In this document: positions 17,411 through 26,573 of the stretch, piece by piece | Numbering within the stretch: the first letter of the stretch is position 1 | Layout: every line of letters starts with the position of its first letter | Source of the DNA: SELP01 sp035969385 | GTDB lineage: Bacteria > Pseudomonadota > Alphaproteobacteria > Rhodobacterales > Rhodobacteraceae | Direction: 5' to 3' | DNA: 64,000 bases | NCBI RefSeq assembly: GCF_035969385.1 | Contig: NZ_JAYKKJ010000003.1 | Coordinates: 310,001 to 374,000 of the forward strand | Notes under the pieces: generated by a model | Told to the model about the DNA's origin: nothing | Databases searched by the model: none | Seen by the model: only the letters and a program-made list of their open reading frames with translations | Translations under genes and position numbers: made by a program

Positions 17411-19078
17411 TCAGCCCAGCCGGCTGATGATGACCGTCACTTCGGGCTTCTTCCCGATCTCGTTCTGGGCGGCGCGGCGCACGGTCTGCCGGATTTCCTT
17501 TTCCAGCTTGTCGTCGTCGGTCAGGGTTTTGTCCCCCATCCGCATCAGAACCTGCGCCAGTTCCGCCTCCAGCACCTCGGCCAGCGGTTCGTTGCCGCGG
17601 CCCAGTTCCGGCAGGCCCATCAGGTCGCACCAGGGATCGCCCAGCGGGTCGTCGTTTTCATCCATGATGAGCGACACGGCGACATGGCCGTTCAGGGCCA
17701 TGCGGATGCGGTCGCGAACGATCCCGTCCAGCGCGCCGATCTTCACCGACCCGTCCAGATAGGTGCGGCCAGTTTCGATATAGTCGGCCACCTCGGGGCG
17801 GTTGCCGGTCAGGTCGATCATCATCCCGTTGACCGCGACAACGCTTTCGATCCCCTTTGCCGTGCCCAGTTTGGCATGTTCGCGCAGATGCCGGTGTTCG
17901 CCGTGCATCGGGATCAGGATCTGCGGCTGGATCAGCCGGTGCATGGTTTCAAGGTCGGGCCGGTTGGCGTGGCCCGATACGTGATACAGCCCGCCCCGGT
18001 CGTCGACCACGTCGACACCCATTTCCGACAGCTGGTTCATGATCTTGATCACGCCGCGTTCGTTGCCGGGAATGGTCTTGGAACTGAACAGGAAGGTATC
18101 GCCCTCTTTCAGACTGATCCCAAGATATTTTCCCTGCGCCAGCTGGGCCGAGGCCGCGCGCCGTTCGCCTTGGCTGCCGGTCACCAGCAGGAACAGGTTT
18201 TCGCGCGGGACGGATACCGCATCCTCTGGCGAGATGGTGGATGGGAAATCCGACAGGACGCCGGTGGTGATCCCCGCCTCGACCATGCGGCGCATGGCGC
18301 GGCCCAGAAGGCAGACCGACCGGCCCGCCTTTTTCGCGGCCTCGGCCAATGTCTTCAGACGCGCGACGTTGGAGGCAAAGGTGGTCGCCACGACCATGCC
18401 GGTCGCGTCGCGCATGAAGGCCTCGATCGGGTCGGCAAGGCCCGCCTCGGACCGGCCCGGGTCTGGCGAGAAGACATTGGTCGAGTCGCAGACAAGCGCC
18501 TTGACCCCGGTCTTGGCAATCTCTTCCCAGACCGCTTCGTCAAAGGGTTCGCCGACGACCGGCGTATGGTCGATCTTGAAGTCGCCGGAATGGACAACCC
18601 GGCCTGCCGGACTGTCAATCACCAGACCCGCGCTTTCGGGGATGGAATGGGACAGGGGCACGAAGCCCACGGTAAAGGGACCGGCCTGCGTCACCTCGGG
18701 CCAAGGGCTGGCCGTGTGAACGGCGGTCCCTGGCTGGCCCATTTCCTCCATCTTGCGGCGGGCGTGATGGGCGGTAAAGGCGCGGGCATAGACCGGGGCG
18801 CCCAGACGCTCCCAGAAATGGCCAATCGCGCCAATGTGATCTTCGTGGGCGTGGGTGATGAATATCCCGTCGATCTGCCCCTTGCGGGCCTCAAGCCATG
18901 CGATATCAGGCAGGATCAGATCCACGCCGGGGCTTGTGTCCATATCCGGGAAGGTCACGCCCAGATCGACCACGATCAGCCGTTCCTTGCCGGGCTTGCC
19001 ATAGCCGTAGACATAGGCGTTCATCCCGATCTCCCCCGCGCCACCGAGGGGGAGATAAATCAGTCGTTCATTACTCAT
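17411..19078 (-). CDS. rnj: Ribonuclease J
   Basis: 555 residues, the length of RNase J, a metallo-beta-lactamase/beta-CASP ribonuclease acting in mRNA decay and rRNA maturation. It starts with LPLGGAGEIGMNAYVYGY; THAHEDHIGA is the zinc-binding HxHxDH motif; HSGDFKIDHTP and CDSTNVFSPDPGRSE follow; and the beta-CASP domain has VTGSQGERRAA and HVSGHANRPDLE. The C-terminal dimerisation domain is present. In alphaproteobacteria RNase J serves in place of parts of the RNase E/G system. Its ATG overlaps the coaX stop (ATGA), making it the last gene of the nuo-birA-coaX-rnj string. Confidence 0.95.
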   Translation of the reverse strand: MSNERLIYLPLGGAGEIGMNAYVYGYGKPGKERLIVVDLGVTFPDMDTSPGVDLILPDIAWLEARKGQIDGIFITHAHEDHIGAIGHFWERLGAPVYARAFTAHHARRKMEEMGQPGTAVHTASPWPEVTQAGPFTVGFVPLSHSIPESAGLVIDSPAGRVVHSGDFKIDHTPVVGEPFDEAVWEEIAKTGVKALVCDSTNVFSPDPGRSEAGLADPIEAFMRDATGMVVATTFASNVARLKTLAEAAKKAGRSVCLLGRAMRRMVEAGITTGVLSDFPSTISPEDAVSVPRENLFLLVTGSQGERRAASAQLAQGKYLGISLKEGDTFLFSSKTIPGNERGVIKIMNQLSEMGVDVVDDRGGLYHVSGHANRPDLETMHRLIQPQILIPMHGEHRHLREHAKLGTAKGIESVVAVNGMMIDLTGNRPEVADYIETGRTYLDGSVKIGALDGIVRDRIRMALNGHVAVSLIMDENDDPLGDPWCDLMGLPELGRGNEPLAEVLEAELAQVLMRMGDKTLTDDDKLEKEIRQTVRRAAQNEIGKKPEVTVIISRLG

Positions 19079-19848
19079 TGAGTTTCCTTGTTGAACCTGT
19101 GGATCACGGTCAGCCCGTGCATCGTCAGGTCATCTTCAATTGTGTCAAACAGGGCTTCACCCTGCGCGAAGAGGGGCGCAAGCCCCCCGGTGCCGACGAC
19201 CTTCATCGGCCGTCCGTATTCGTCCTTGATGCGGGCGATGATCCCCTGGATCAGGCCCACGTAGCCCCAGAACACACCGGATTGGATACAGGCCACCGTA
19301 TTGGTGCCGATCACCCGCTCGGGCTGGGAAATATCAACATGCGGCAGGGCCGCTGCCCCCTGATGTAGGGCTTCGAGGCTGAGGTTCACCCCCGGAGAGA
19401 TCACACCCCCGACATAGGCACCATCTTCGGCCACCACGTCAAAGTTGGTGGCGGTGCCGAAATCGACCACCACACAGTTTCCGCCATGCCGGTCAAACGC
19501 GCCGACCGCATTGGCCAGACGGTCCGGCCCGACCCTTGTGCCCGGATCGACGCGCGGCGGCACCGGCAGCAGGCATTCGGGTTTACCCACGACCAGCGGG
19601 CGGCAGTTGAAATACCGGTCGCACAGGACGCGTAGGTTGAACACCACGCGCGGCACGGTCGAGGAAATGATCACCTCGTCAATCGTCACGTCGATCTTCG
19701 ATGCCTGCATCAGGGTCGTCAGCCAGACGAAATACTGGTCCGCCGTGCGCTGATGCTCGGTCGAGGTCCGCCAAGTGGAAATGAACCGCGTCCCGTCCCA
19801 GATGGAAAACACGGTGTTCGTATTGCCGGTATCAATGCACAGCAGCAT
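19075..19848 (-). CDS. coaX: Type III pantothenate kinase
   Basis: 257 residues, typical of CoaX, which phosphorylates pantothenate in the first step of CoA synthesis and is not feedback-inhibited by CoA. ASKHA-fold motifs are LLCIDTGNTNTVF (phosphate 1 loop), DRLANAVGAFD, VVDFGTATNFDVV with the catalytic Asp, and VGTGGLAPLF. It lies 9 bp after birA and overlaps rnj by 4 nt. Adjacency of coaX to birA is common among bacteria with both cofactor enzymes. Confidence 0.95.
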   Translation of the reverse strand: MLLCIDTGNTNTVFSIWDGTRFISTWRTSTEHQRTADQYFVWLTTLMQASKIDVTIDEVIISSTVPRVVFNLRVLCDRYFNCRPLVVGKPECLLPVPPRVDPGTRVGPDRLANAVGAFDRHGGNCVVVDFGTATNFDVVAEDGAYVGGVISPGVNLSLEALHQGAAALPHVDISQPERVIGTNTVACIQSGVFWGYVGLIQGIIARIKDEYGRPMKVVGTGGLAPLFAQGEALFDTIEDDLTMHGLTVIHRFNKETQ

Positions 19849-19857
19849 GGCCGTCCC

Positions 19858-20619
19858 CTAGAAATACACATCGGCCGCGGCGATCCGCCGGGGTCCGGTT
19901 GCGGTGATAAGCACAAGGTTGCCGTCCTCGTCCACCGTGTCGAACAGGCCAGTGACCTCTTCGCGCGGGGTGCGGGCGGTGATTTCCTCGCCCAGTTTGG
20001 CGGCGTGCCGCAGCCAGTCGGCCCGGATACGGCCAAAGCCGAACTGCGACAGTTTCCGTTCCTGCGTGGCATAGGCCGAGGCCAAAGTGGTCAGAAACAC
20101 CTCGGGCGCGACGGGCTCTCCGCCTTCGTCCAGCAGGCTGACCGGGCGAAAGGTCGCGTCTTTGACGGCGGCGGGTGGGTGGCGCAGGTTCACGCCGACC
20201 CCGATCGACAGCCAATTGACGAAAGCCCCGCCCGAGGAGCTTTCCAGCAGAATACCTGCGACCTTGCCGCCGTTCAGCAGCACGTCATTGGGCCATTTCT
20301 GCGCCAGCCCGCCGCGATCGGTATAGATCGCGAGGGATTCCAGAAGGGCGTTGGCGGCAAGGAAGGACCGCCGCGCGGCCTCTGCCGGGGTGGCCTCGGG
20401 CCGGAAGATCAGCGTGGCAGCAAGGTTGCCCGGCGGATCGGACCACGGGCGCCCCTGCCGCCCTTTTCCGGCGGTCTGCCTGCGGGCCATGATCCATGTC
20501 GGACGGTCAAGAAGGCCGACGCGACGCGCGGCCTCCGCCATGGTGCTGTCCACCTCGTCCAGGATGAGGCGGTCATATCCTTCGGGCCAATGCCCGCCGG
20601 GGCTGCGATCAGTTGACAA
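19858..20619 (-). CDS. birA: Biotin--[acetyl-CoA-carboxylase] ligase
   Basis: 253 residues covering the catalytic and C-terminal domains of BirA, with no N-terminal DNA-binding domain, so it is a ligase and not a repressor. Motifs are DEVDSTMAEA, KGRQGRPWSDPPGNL (biotin/ATP loop), KWPNDVLLNGGKVAGIL and GVGVNLRHPP. It attaches biotin to BCCP of acetyl-CoA carboxylase. The start is uncertain: a TTG at 20619 that overlaps the nuoN stop by 11 bases gives a plausible N-terminus, and no ATG exists before the conserved DSTM. It is co-transcribed with nuoN. Confidence 0.92.
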   Translation of the reverse strand: MSTDRSPGGHWPEGYDRLILDEVDSTMAEAARRVGLLDRPTWIMARRQTAGKGRQGRPWSDPPGNLAATLIFRPEATPAEAARRSFLAANALLESLAIYTDRGGLAQKWPNDVLLNGGKVAGILLESSSGGAFVNWLSIGVGVNLRHPPAAVKDATFRPVSLLDEGGEPVAPEVFLTTLASAYATQERKLSQFGFGRIRADWLRHAAKLGEEITARTPREEVTGLFDTVDEDGNLVLITATGPRRIAAADVYF

Positions 20620-22045
20620 GCGACCCGGCCGCGGCGGCGGCCAGCGGTTCGATGCCGAACAGGTTCACCACGCCCACGACCATGATCAGAGCAGAGGCCA
20701 TCAGCATCGTCCAGCCAACCGGCGACATGCGGGTTTCGACGCCGTCGCCATCGCTGCCGAAATACATGTAGTAGACGATCCGCAGGTAGTAGAAGGCCCC
20801 GATGACCGAGGCGATCACACCGGCAACCGCCAGCCATGCCATTCCCGCATCGACAGCGGCCTGCAGCACATACAGTTTGCCGAAGAAGCCCACCATCGGC
20901 GGCACGCCAGCAAGGCTGAACATCAGCACCAGCATGGCCAGCGCCTTGAGCGGTTCGCGCTTGGAATACTGGTTCAGCGCGGCGATGTCGGTGACCGGGC
21001 GGCCATCCTTTTCCATCGACAGGATAAAGGCGAAGGTGCCGACGTTCATGGTCACATAAATGGCCATGTAGATCAGCATCGCCTGCACACCCAGAAGCGA
21101 CCCGGCAGCCAGACCCATCAGGGCAAAGCCCATGTGGGCGATCGAGGAATAGGCCATCAGACGCTTGATATTGGTCTGGCCAATGGCGGCCACGGCCCCA
21201 AGGAACATCGACACAACCGACAGGAAGGCGACGATCTGCTGCCATTCGCCCGTGACCCCGCCGAAGGCATCCCAAACGACGCGGGCGAACAGGCCCATCG
21301 CGGCGACCTTGGGCGCGGTTGCGAAGAAGGCGGTGACCGGGGTCGGCGACCCTTCGTAGACGTCCGGCGTCCACATGTGGAACGGCGCGGCAGAGACCTT
21401 GAAGGCGAAGCCAGAGATCAGGAAGACCAGACCAAACAGCAGACCCAGCGACGGTTCGTGGCTTGCCGCCTCGATGATGCCCGAAAACAGGGTCGTGCCT
21501 GCAAAGCCGTAGGTGAGCGAGGCACCATAGAGCAGAAGGCCCGAGGACAGCGCCCCGAGGACGAAGTATTTCAGACCCGCTTCTGTCGATTTCACACTGT
21601 CACGCCGCAGCGAGGCCACGACGTAAAGCGACAAGGATTGCAGTTCGAGGCCCATGTAGAGCGCCATCAGGTCGCCGGCAGAGACCATGACCATCATCCC
21701 AACGGCGGCGAGCGCGATCAGGATCGGGTATTCGAACCGCAGCAGACCCCGGCGCGCCATGTAGTCCTGACCCATCACCAGAACGGCGGCGGCGGACAGT
21801 AGGATCGTCACCTTGGCAAAGCGCGAGAAGGCGTCGTCGACGAAGGCCCCGTCAAAGGCCACGGTCACGCCCGACCCGTTCATGCCGACCCACCCGGCGA
21901 GCACCACGAACAGCCCAGCGGTGGCCCATGTCAAGAAGGGGGCGGCCTTGTCCTTGGTCGTGTAGACGGCACCGATCAGCGCCAGCATCGCGTAAACGGC
22001 CAGGACGATTTCCGGCAGGACGGTCTGAATATCGGCAGAGATCAT
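20609..22045 (-). CDS. nuoN: NADH-quinone oxidoreductase subunit N
   Basis: 478 residues with about 14 membrane helices, one of the three antiporter-like proton-pumping subunits in the membrane arm of complex I. Conserved features are MALYMGLELQSLSLYV with the key Glu of helix 5, KFFVLGALSSGLLLYG, FKVSAAPFHMWTPDVYEG (the pumping Lys and the HMW loop), KRLMAYSSIAHMGFAL, and GVPPMVGFFGKL. It follows nuoM by 12 bp and overlaps birA. Confidence 0.97.
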   Translation of the reverse strand: MISADIQTVLPEIVLAVYAMLALIGAVYTTKDKAAPFLTWATAGLFVVLAGWVGMNGSGVTVAFDGAFVDDAFSRFAKVTILLSAAAVLVMGQDYMARRGLLRFEYPILIALAAVGMMVMVSAGDLMALYMGLELQSLSLYVVASLRRDSVKSTEAGLKYFVLGALSSGLLLYGASLTYGFAGTTLFSGIIEAASHEPSLGLLFGLVFLISGFAFKVSAAPFHMWTPDVYEGSPTPVTAFFATAPKVAAMGLFARVVWDAFGGVTGEWQQIVAFLSVVSMFLGAVAAIGQTNIKRLMAYSSIAHMGFALMGLAAGSLLGVQAMLIYMAIYVTMNVGTFAFILSMEKDGRPVTDIAALNQYSKREPLKALAMLVLMFSLAGVPPMVGFFGKLYVLQAAVDAGMAWLAVAGVIASVIGAFYYLRIVYYMYFGSDGDGVETRMSPVGWTMLMASALIMVVGVVNLFGIEPLAAAAAGSLVN

Positions 22046-22057
22046 CTTGCCTTCTCC

Positions 22058-23608
22058 TTAATGCGCGGCGGCGGCGGTTGCGGCATCGGCCATCATCTCG
22101 GCCGGGATGCTGGCGTGGACATGGTCGACAAGAGCGGCGACGCTGGGCCCGATCACGTCAAGGACCGGGGCCGGGTAGACGCCCAGAAGCAGGGTGAAGA
22201 ACACCAGCGGGGCAAAGATCATCTTTTCCCGCGCGGTCATGTCGGTGATCGACTTCAACGCTTCCTTCACCAGTTCACCCATCACGACCCGGCGATAGAG
22301 CCAGAGCGCATAGGCGGCAGAGAAGATCACGCCCGAGGTCGCAACCAGCGCCACCCAGGTGTTGACCTGGAAGATACCCATCAGCGTCAGGAATTCCCCG
22401 ATAAAGCCCGAGGTGCCCGGCAGGCCGACGTTGGCCATGGTGAAGAACATGAAGATCAGCGCATAGGCGGGCATCCGGTTCACCAGGCCGCCATAGGCGT
22501 CGATCTCACGCGTATGCATCCGGTCATAGATCACGCCGACGCAAAGGAACAGCGCGCCCGAAATGAACCCGTGGGACAGCATCTGGAAGATGGCGCCGTC
22601 GATCCCCTGTTGGTTCACCGCGAAGATCCCCATGGTGACATAGCCCATGTGCGCAACCGACGAATAGGCGATCAGCTTTTTCATGTCTTCCTGCACCAGC
22701 GCAACCAGCGAGGTGTAGACGATGGCAATCGCCGACATCCACAGGACAAGGTCGGTCATCACGGTGGTCCCGACCGGGAACATTGGCAGGCTGAACCTCA
22801 GGAAACCATAGCCGCCCATCTTCAACAGGATCGCGGCCAGAACGACCGACCCTGCGGTCGGCGCCTGAACGTGGGCGTCCGGCAACCAGGTGTGGACCGG
22901 CCACATCGGCATTTTCACCGCGAAGCTGGCGAAGAAGGCAAGGAACAGAAGTGTCTGCAACCCGCCGACAACCTGAATACCCAGAAGGCCAAAGGTCTCA
23001 TGCGCGAAGACATGGGTCATCAGGGTCGGAATATCGGTGGTGCCCGCATCCATATACATGGCGATCATGGCAACCAGCATCAGGACCGAGCCGATGAAGG
23101 TATATAGGAAGAACTTGAACGCGGCGTAGATCCGGTCCTTGCCGCCCCAGATACCGATGATCAGGAACATCGGGATCAGCCCCGCCTCGAAGAAGAGGTA
23201 GAACAGCACAAGATCCAGCGCCATGAACACGCCCAGCATGAGCGTTTCAAGGATCAGGAAGGCGATCATGTATTCCTTGACCCGGACCTTCACATCCCAG
23301 GCCGACCAGATCACCAGCGGCATGAGGAACGTGGTCAGCATCACGAACAGCACGCTGATCCCGTCCACGCCCATCTTGTATTTCAGGCCAAGGATCCAAT
23401 CGCGTTCTTCCACGAACTGGAACCCGGTATCGGCGGGGTCGAAGCCGAAGAAGATGAACAGCGAGGCAAGGAAGGTCGCCAGCGTGGCGATCATCGCAAC
23501 CCATTTGGCATTGCGTTGGGCCGCCGCATCATCGCCCCGCAGGAACAGGGCCAGAATGGCGGCCGCGATCAGCGGGATGAAGGTGGTAATCGACAGAAGA
23601 CTTTGCAT
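22058..23608 (-). CDS. nuoM: NADH-quinone oxidoreductase subunit M
   Basis: 516 residues, a full-length antiporter-like subunit. LVLFYLFFEAGLIPMFLIIG carries the conserved helix-5 Glu, FASFAVKMPMWPVHTWLPDAH has the proton-path Lys and the HTWLPDAH signature, and KKLIAYSSVAHMGYVTMG and GLPGTSGFIGEFL are also present. Its ATG shares one base with the nuoL stop (TAATG), which indicates coupling. The C-terminus is short and Ala/His-rich. Confidence 0.97.
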   Translation of the reverse strand: MQSLLSITTFIPLIAAAILALFLRGDDAAAQRNAKWVAMIATLATFLASLFIFFGFDPADTGFQFVEERDWILGLKYKMGVDGISVLFVMLTTFLMPLVIWSAWDVKVRVKEYMIAFLILETLMLGVFMALDLVLFYLFFEAGLIPMFLIIGIWGGKDRIYAAFKFFLYTFIGSVLMLVAMIAMYMDAGTTDIPTLMTHVFAHETFGLLGIQVVGGLQTLLFLAFFASFAVKMPMWPVHTWLPDAHVQAPTAGSVVLAAILLKMGGYGFLRFSLPMFPVGTTVMTDLVLWMSAIAIVYTSLVALVQEDMKKLIAYSSVAHMGYVTMGIFAVNQQGIDGAIFQMLSHGFISGALFLCVGVIYDRMHTREIDAYGGLVNRMPAYALIFMFFTMANVGLPGTSGFIGEFLTLMGIFQVNTWVALVATSGVIFSAAYALWLYRRVVMGELVKEALKSITDMTAREKMIFAPLVFFTLLLGVYPAPVLDVIGPSVAALVDHVHASIPAEMMADAATAAAAH

Positions 23609-25737
23609 TAGTTCGCCCCCCCGGTGAGAACCACCCAGGTCAGGATTGCCACGATGCCCAGAACCATCGCGAAGGCATAGGTGAAGACGTAGCCAGACTG
23701 GGCCCGGCCCGCGAGGCGGGTGAAGAAGGGAACGATCCCCATCGCCAGCCCGTTGATCGCGCCATCAATGATCTTGCCGTCGCCGACCTTCCACAGGATG
23801 CGGCCAAGCGCCTTGGCGGGCTTCACGAAGATCGCGTCGTAAAGTTCGTCAAAGTACCACTTGTTGAGCAGGAAGTTATACAGCGGGCGCTGCTGCTCGG
23901 CCAGTTTGGCCGGCCATTCGGGGCGCCAGATATACATGATCCACGACAGGGCAAAGCCAAGGATCATCGCAACGAAGGGCGAAACCTTGACCCATTTCGG
24001 GGCGTGGTGCGCGTCGTCCAGCACGTGGTTGTCGGCGGCCATGTAGATGGCCCCCTGCCCCGGCGCGGCAACCGCATGACCGTCGGCAGCGGTGGCGGCG
24101 TGGTCGCCCTCCTCCGCGGTAGATGCGGCGTGGTCGCCTTCCTCCGTGGTGGGGGCGGCGTGATCGTCGGCGGCGGCGTCTTCGCCATGTCCGGCATCGG
24201 CCACGGTTTCTTCATGGGTGATCCCAAAGAACTTGTTCACCGTGTTGTGGTCGCCAAAGAACGGCCCGTAGAACACCATGCCCGAAAAGATCGCGCCGAT
24301 CGCAAGAACGCCCAGCGGAACGGTCATGACGGCGGGGCTTTCATGGGCGTGGTCGTGGGTGTGCTTGTCGCCGCGCGGCGTGCCCCAGAAGGTCAGGAAC
24401 ATCAGCCGCCAGCTGTAGAAGCTGGTCATCGCGGCCGCGACCACCAGAAGCCAGAAGGCATAGGCGGTGCCGCCCGCATAGGCGCTTTCGATGATCGCGT
24501 CCTTCGACAGGAACCCGGCAAAACCGATCGTGGTTAGCGGGATCCCGACACCGGTAATCGCCAGCGTGCCGATCAGCATCGCCCAGAAGGTCAGCGGCAG
24601 TTTCTTACGCAGACCGCCATAATTCCGCATGTCCTGTTCATGGTGCATCCCGTGGATCACGGACCCCGCGCCAAGGAACAGCATCGCCTTGAAGAAGGCG
24701 TGGGTCAGCAGGTGGAACATGGCGACCGAATAGACGCCCACACCGGCGGCGACGAACATGTAGCCCAGCTGCGAACAGGTCGAATAGGCGATGACACGCT
24801 TGATGTCGTTCTGCACCAGACCCACGGTCGCGGCGAAGAAGGCGGTCGAGGCGCCAAGGAAGACGATGAACTGCTTCGCCTCGGGCGCGAATTCATAAAG
24901 CGGCGACATCCGGCAGACAAGGAAGACACCGGCGGTGACCATGGTCGCGGCGTGGATCAGCGCCGACACAGGGGTCGGGCCTTCCATCGCGTCCGGCAAC
25001 CAGGTGTGCAGGATCAGCTGCGCCGATTTCCCCATCGCGCCGACAAACAGAAGGAAGGCCAGCAGGTTCGCGGCGTTCCAGTCGGTCCAGAGGAAGTGCA
25101 GTTGGGTTTCCGCCAGATGCGGCGCCTCGGCAAAGATCACGTCGAAATTGATCGAGTCGGTCAGGAAGAACAGGCCGAAAATGCCAAGGGCAAAGCCAAA
25201 GTCACCGACCCGGTTGACCACGAAGGCCTTGATCGCGGCGGCGTTGGCGCTGGGTTTCTTGTAGTAGAAGCCGATCAGCAGGTAGGATGCGACCCCCACG
25301 CCTTCCCAGCCAAAGAACATCTGAACAAGGTTGTCCGATGTGACCAGCATCAGCATGGCGAAGGTGAAGAACGACAGGTAGGCGAAGAAGCGCGCCTTGT
25401 AGTTGGCCCCTTCGAAATTGTCGTCATGGGCCATGTAGCCCATCGAATACAGGTGAACGAGCGCCGACACCGTCGTGATCACGATCAGCATGATCGCGGT
25501 CAGGCGGTCCAGCCGGATGCCCCAGCTGGTGTCCAGTGCGCCGGACTGGATCCAGCGCAGGATTTCAATGTGCTGGGTGGTGCCGTCATGGCCAAGGAAG
25601 ACGACCCAGGACAGGATCGCGGCAAGGAACAGAAGACCGGTGGTCAGCCATTGGGCCGCCGTTTCCCCGATCATCCGCCAGCCGAAGCCCGCGATGATGG
25701 CCCCGACAAGGGGTGCGAAAAGGATTGTCGTTTCCAT
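23608..25737 (-). CDS. nuoL: NADH-quinone oxidoreductase subunit L, with His/Asp-rich insert
   Basis: 709 residues, longer than the roughly 613 of E. coli NuoL. The core is normal: FFGWEGVGVASYLLIGF, MGKSAQLILHTWLPDAMEGP, KRVIAYSTCSQLGYMFVA, FLSKDAIIESAY, and a C-terminal lateral-helix region ending in a transmembrane anchor. The extra length includes a loop at about residues 507-578 (24004-24218) with repeated EEGDHAA units, rich in His, Asp, Glu and Ala. NuoL is the distal pump whose long amphipathic helix runs along the membrane arm. The insert lies just ahead of that helix, in a loop whose side of the membrane is not certain. Confidence 0.96.
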   Translation of the reverse strand: METTILFAPLVGAIIAGFGWRMIGETAAQWLTTGLLFLAAILSWVVFLGHDGTTQHIEILRWIQSGALDTSWGIRLDRLTAIMLIVITTVSALVHLYSMGYMAHDDNFEGANYKARFFAYLSFFTFAMLMLVTSDNLVQMFFGWEGVGVASYLLIGFYYKKPSANAAAIKAFVVNRVGDFGFALGIFGLFFLTDSINFDVIFAEAPHLAETQLHFLWTDWNAANLLAFLLFVGAMGKSAQLILHTWLPDAMEGPTPVSALIHAATMVTAGVFLVCRMSPLYEFAPEAKQFIVFLGASTAFFAATVGLVQNDIKRVIAYSTCSQLGYMFVAAGVGVYSVAMFHLLTHAFFKAMLFLGAGSVIHGMHHEQDMRNYGGLRKKLPLTFWAMLIGTLAITGVGIPLTTIGFAGFLSKDAIIESAYAGGTAYAFWLLVVAAAMTSFYSWRLMFLTFWGTPRGDKHTHDHAHESPAVMTVPLGVLAIGAIFSGMVFYGPFFGDHNTVNKFFGITHEETVADAGHGEDAAADDHAAPTTEEGDHAASTAEEGDHAATAADGHAVAAPGQGAIYMAADNHVLDDAHHAPKWVKVSPFVAMILGFALSWIMYIWRPEWPAKLAEQQRPLYNFLLNKWYFDELYDAIFVKPAKALGRILWKVGDGKIIDGAINGLAMGIVPFFTRLAGRAQSGYVFTYAFAMVLGIVAILTWVVLTGGAN

Positions 25738-25743
25738 GTCGGA

Positions 25744-26049
25744 TCAGCCTTTCATCACGTTGACGTCTTCAACGTCGATGGTCCCGCGGTTGCGGAAGAA
25801 ACACACAAGGATCGCCAGCCCGATGGCGGCCTCGGCGGCGGCCACGGTCAGCACGAACAGGGTGAACACCTGACCCACAAGGTCATTCAGATGCGCCGAG
25901 AAGGCGACAAAGTTGATGTTCACGCTGAGAAGGATCAGTTCGATGCTCATCAACAGGATGATGACGTTCTTGCGGTTCAGGAAGAGCCCGAAGATGCCGA
26001 TAACGAACAACGCCGCCGCAACGGTCAGGTAATGTTCAAGTCCGATCAT
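25744..26049 (-). CDS. nuoK: NADH-quinone oxidoreductase subunit K
   Basis: 101 residues and three membrane helices, the exact size of NuoK. The two conserved glutamates of the proton path are in LLMSIELILLSVN and in VAAAEAAIGLAI; NFVAFS follows the first. The gene lies six bases before nuoL, and its ATG overlaps the stop of the small lipoprotein gene upstream (ATGA), so its translation depends on a non-nuo gene. Confidence 0.97.
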   Translation of the reverse strand: MIGLEHYLTVAAALFVIGIFGLFLNRKNVIILLMSIELILLSVNINFVAFSAHLNDLVGQVFTLFVLTVAAAEAAIGLAILVCFFRNRGTIDVEDVNVMKG

Positions 26050-26573
26050 TGCTGAACCTCATATGGTGCTTTGTCTCCAACAGCGGATGGGTAGAATGCC
26101 CGGCAGCCGCAGCTCTCGCTTGTCGCTTGTCCGGCGAAGTGTTCCATTTCATTCGACTCTGCTTCTGTACGCAGGAATGTAACAAAATCAGGACCAGAAA
26201 GATCAGACCCGCGGTCCAAGATCTCTGCCAGCACTGTTTCATTGTTCATGATCTCAGTGGCAGAGCCATCGCGCGCCGAAATCGTCAAGGTGACCCACGA
26301 TCCGCTTCTGCAATCTGTGAAAGAAATGCGCTCTGCACCCCAATGATCAGAGTCACTATGGTACCCAACATGACCTGCACGGGTCGAAACGATGCCACGG
26401 CCAAAGTCTTCGGGTGCATCGGCCGAATGATGAATGAAACTTGTCGCGCACGACTGCGGATCAACCGAAGTGCGAGGGATCACAACAGTTTCTCTTGGAG
26501 CATTCCTTTCCAGGTAAGCCACGCTGCAACCTATCAAAGCTGCTGGTATGGTTGCTGCGACCAACAACTTCAC
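26046..26573 (-). CDS. Unrecognised lipoprotein inserted between nuoJ and nuoK
   Basis: 175 residues from a GTG that overlaps the nuoJ stop (GTGA), ending in ATGA with nuoK. The N-terminus MKLLVAATIPAALIGC is a lipoprotein signal with Cys16 in the lipobox. The mature protein has six further cysteines or so, with ESCGC near the end, and SDHWGAERISFTDC in the middle; no family was recognised. Base composition is visibly lower in GC (about 50% in a sampled 60-base line against about 63% in nuoJ), which suggests a later arrival. Extra small genes between nuo genes are known in Rhodobacter capsulatus, but whether this one belongs to that set is not known. Confidence 0.8.
   Translation of the reverse strand: MKLLVAATIPAALIGCSVAYLERNAPRETVVIPRTSVDPQSCATSFIHHSADAPEDFGRGIVSTRAGHVGYHSDSDHWGAERISFTDCRSGSWVTLTISARDGSATEIMNNETVLAEILDRGSDLSGPDFVTFLRTEAESNEMEHFAGQATSESCGCRAFYPSAVGDKAPYEVQQ

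Noticed and set aside
16385..19081. An 898-codon open frame on the plus strand
   Set aside because: It is antisense to the oxygenase gene and rnj, both of which have clear motifs, and its translation is repetitive His/Gly/Arg/Asp without family features. Long antisense frames are expected at this GC content.
24640..26055. A 471-codon plus-strand frame opposite nuoL and nuoK
   Set aside because: It mirrors the coding frame of nuoL and reads as charged low-complexity protein, with no start region or motif of its own.
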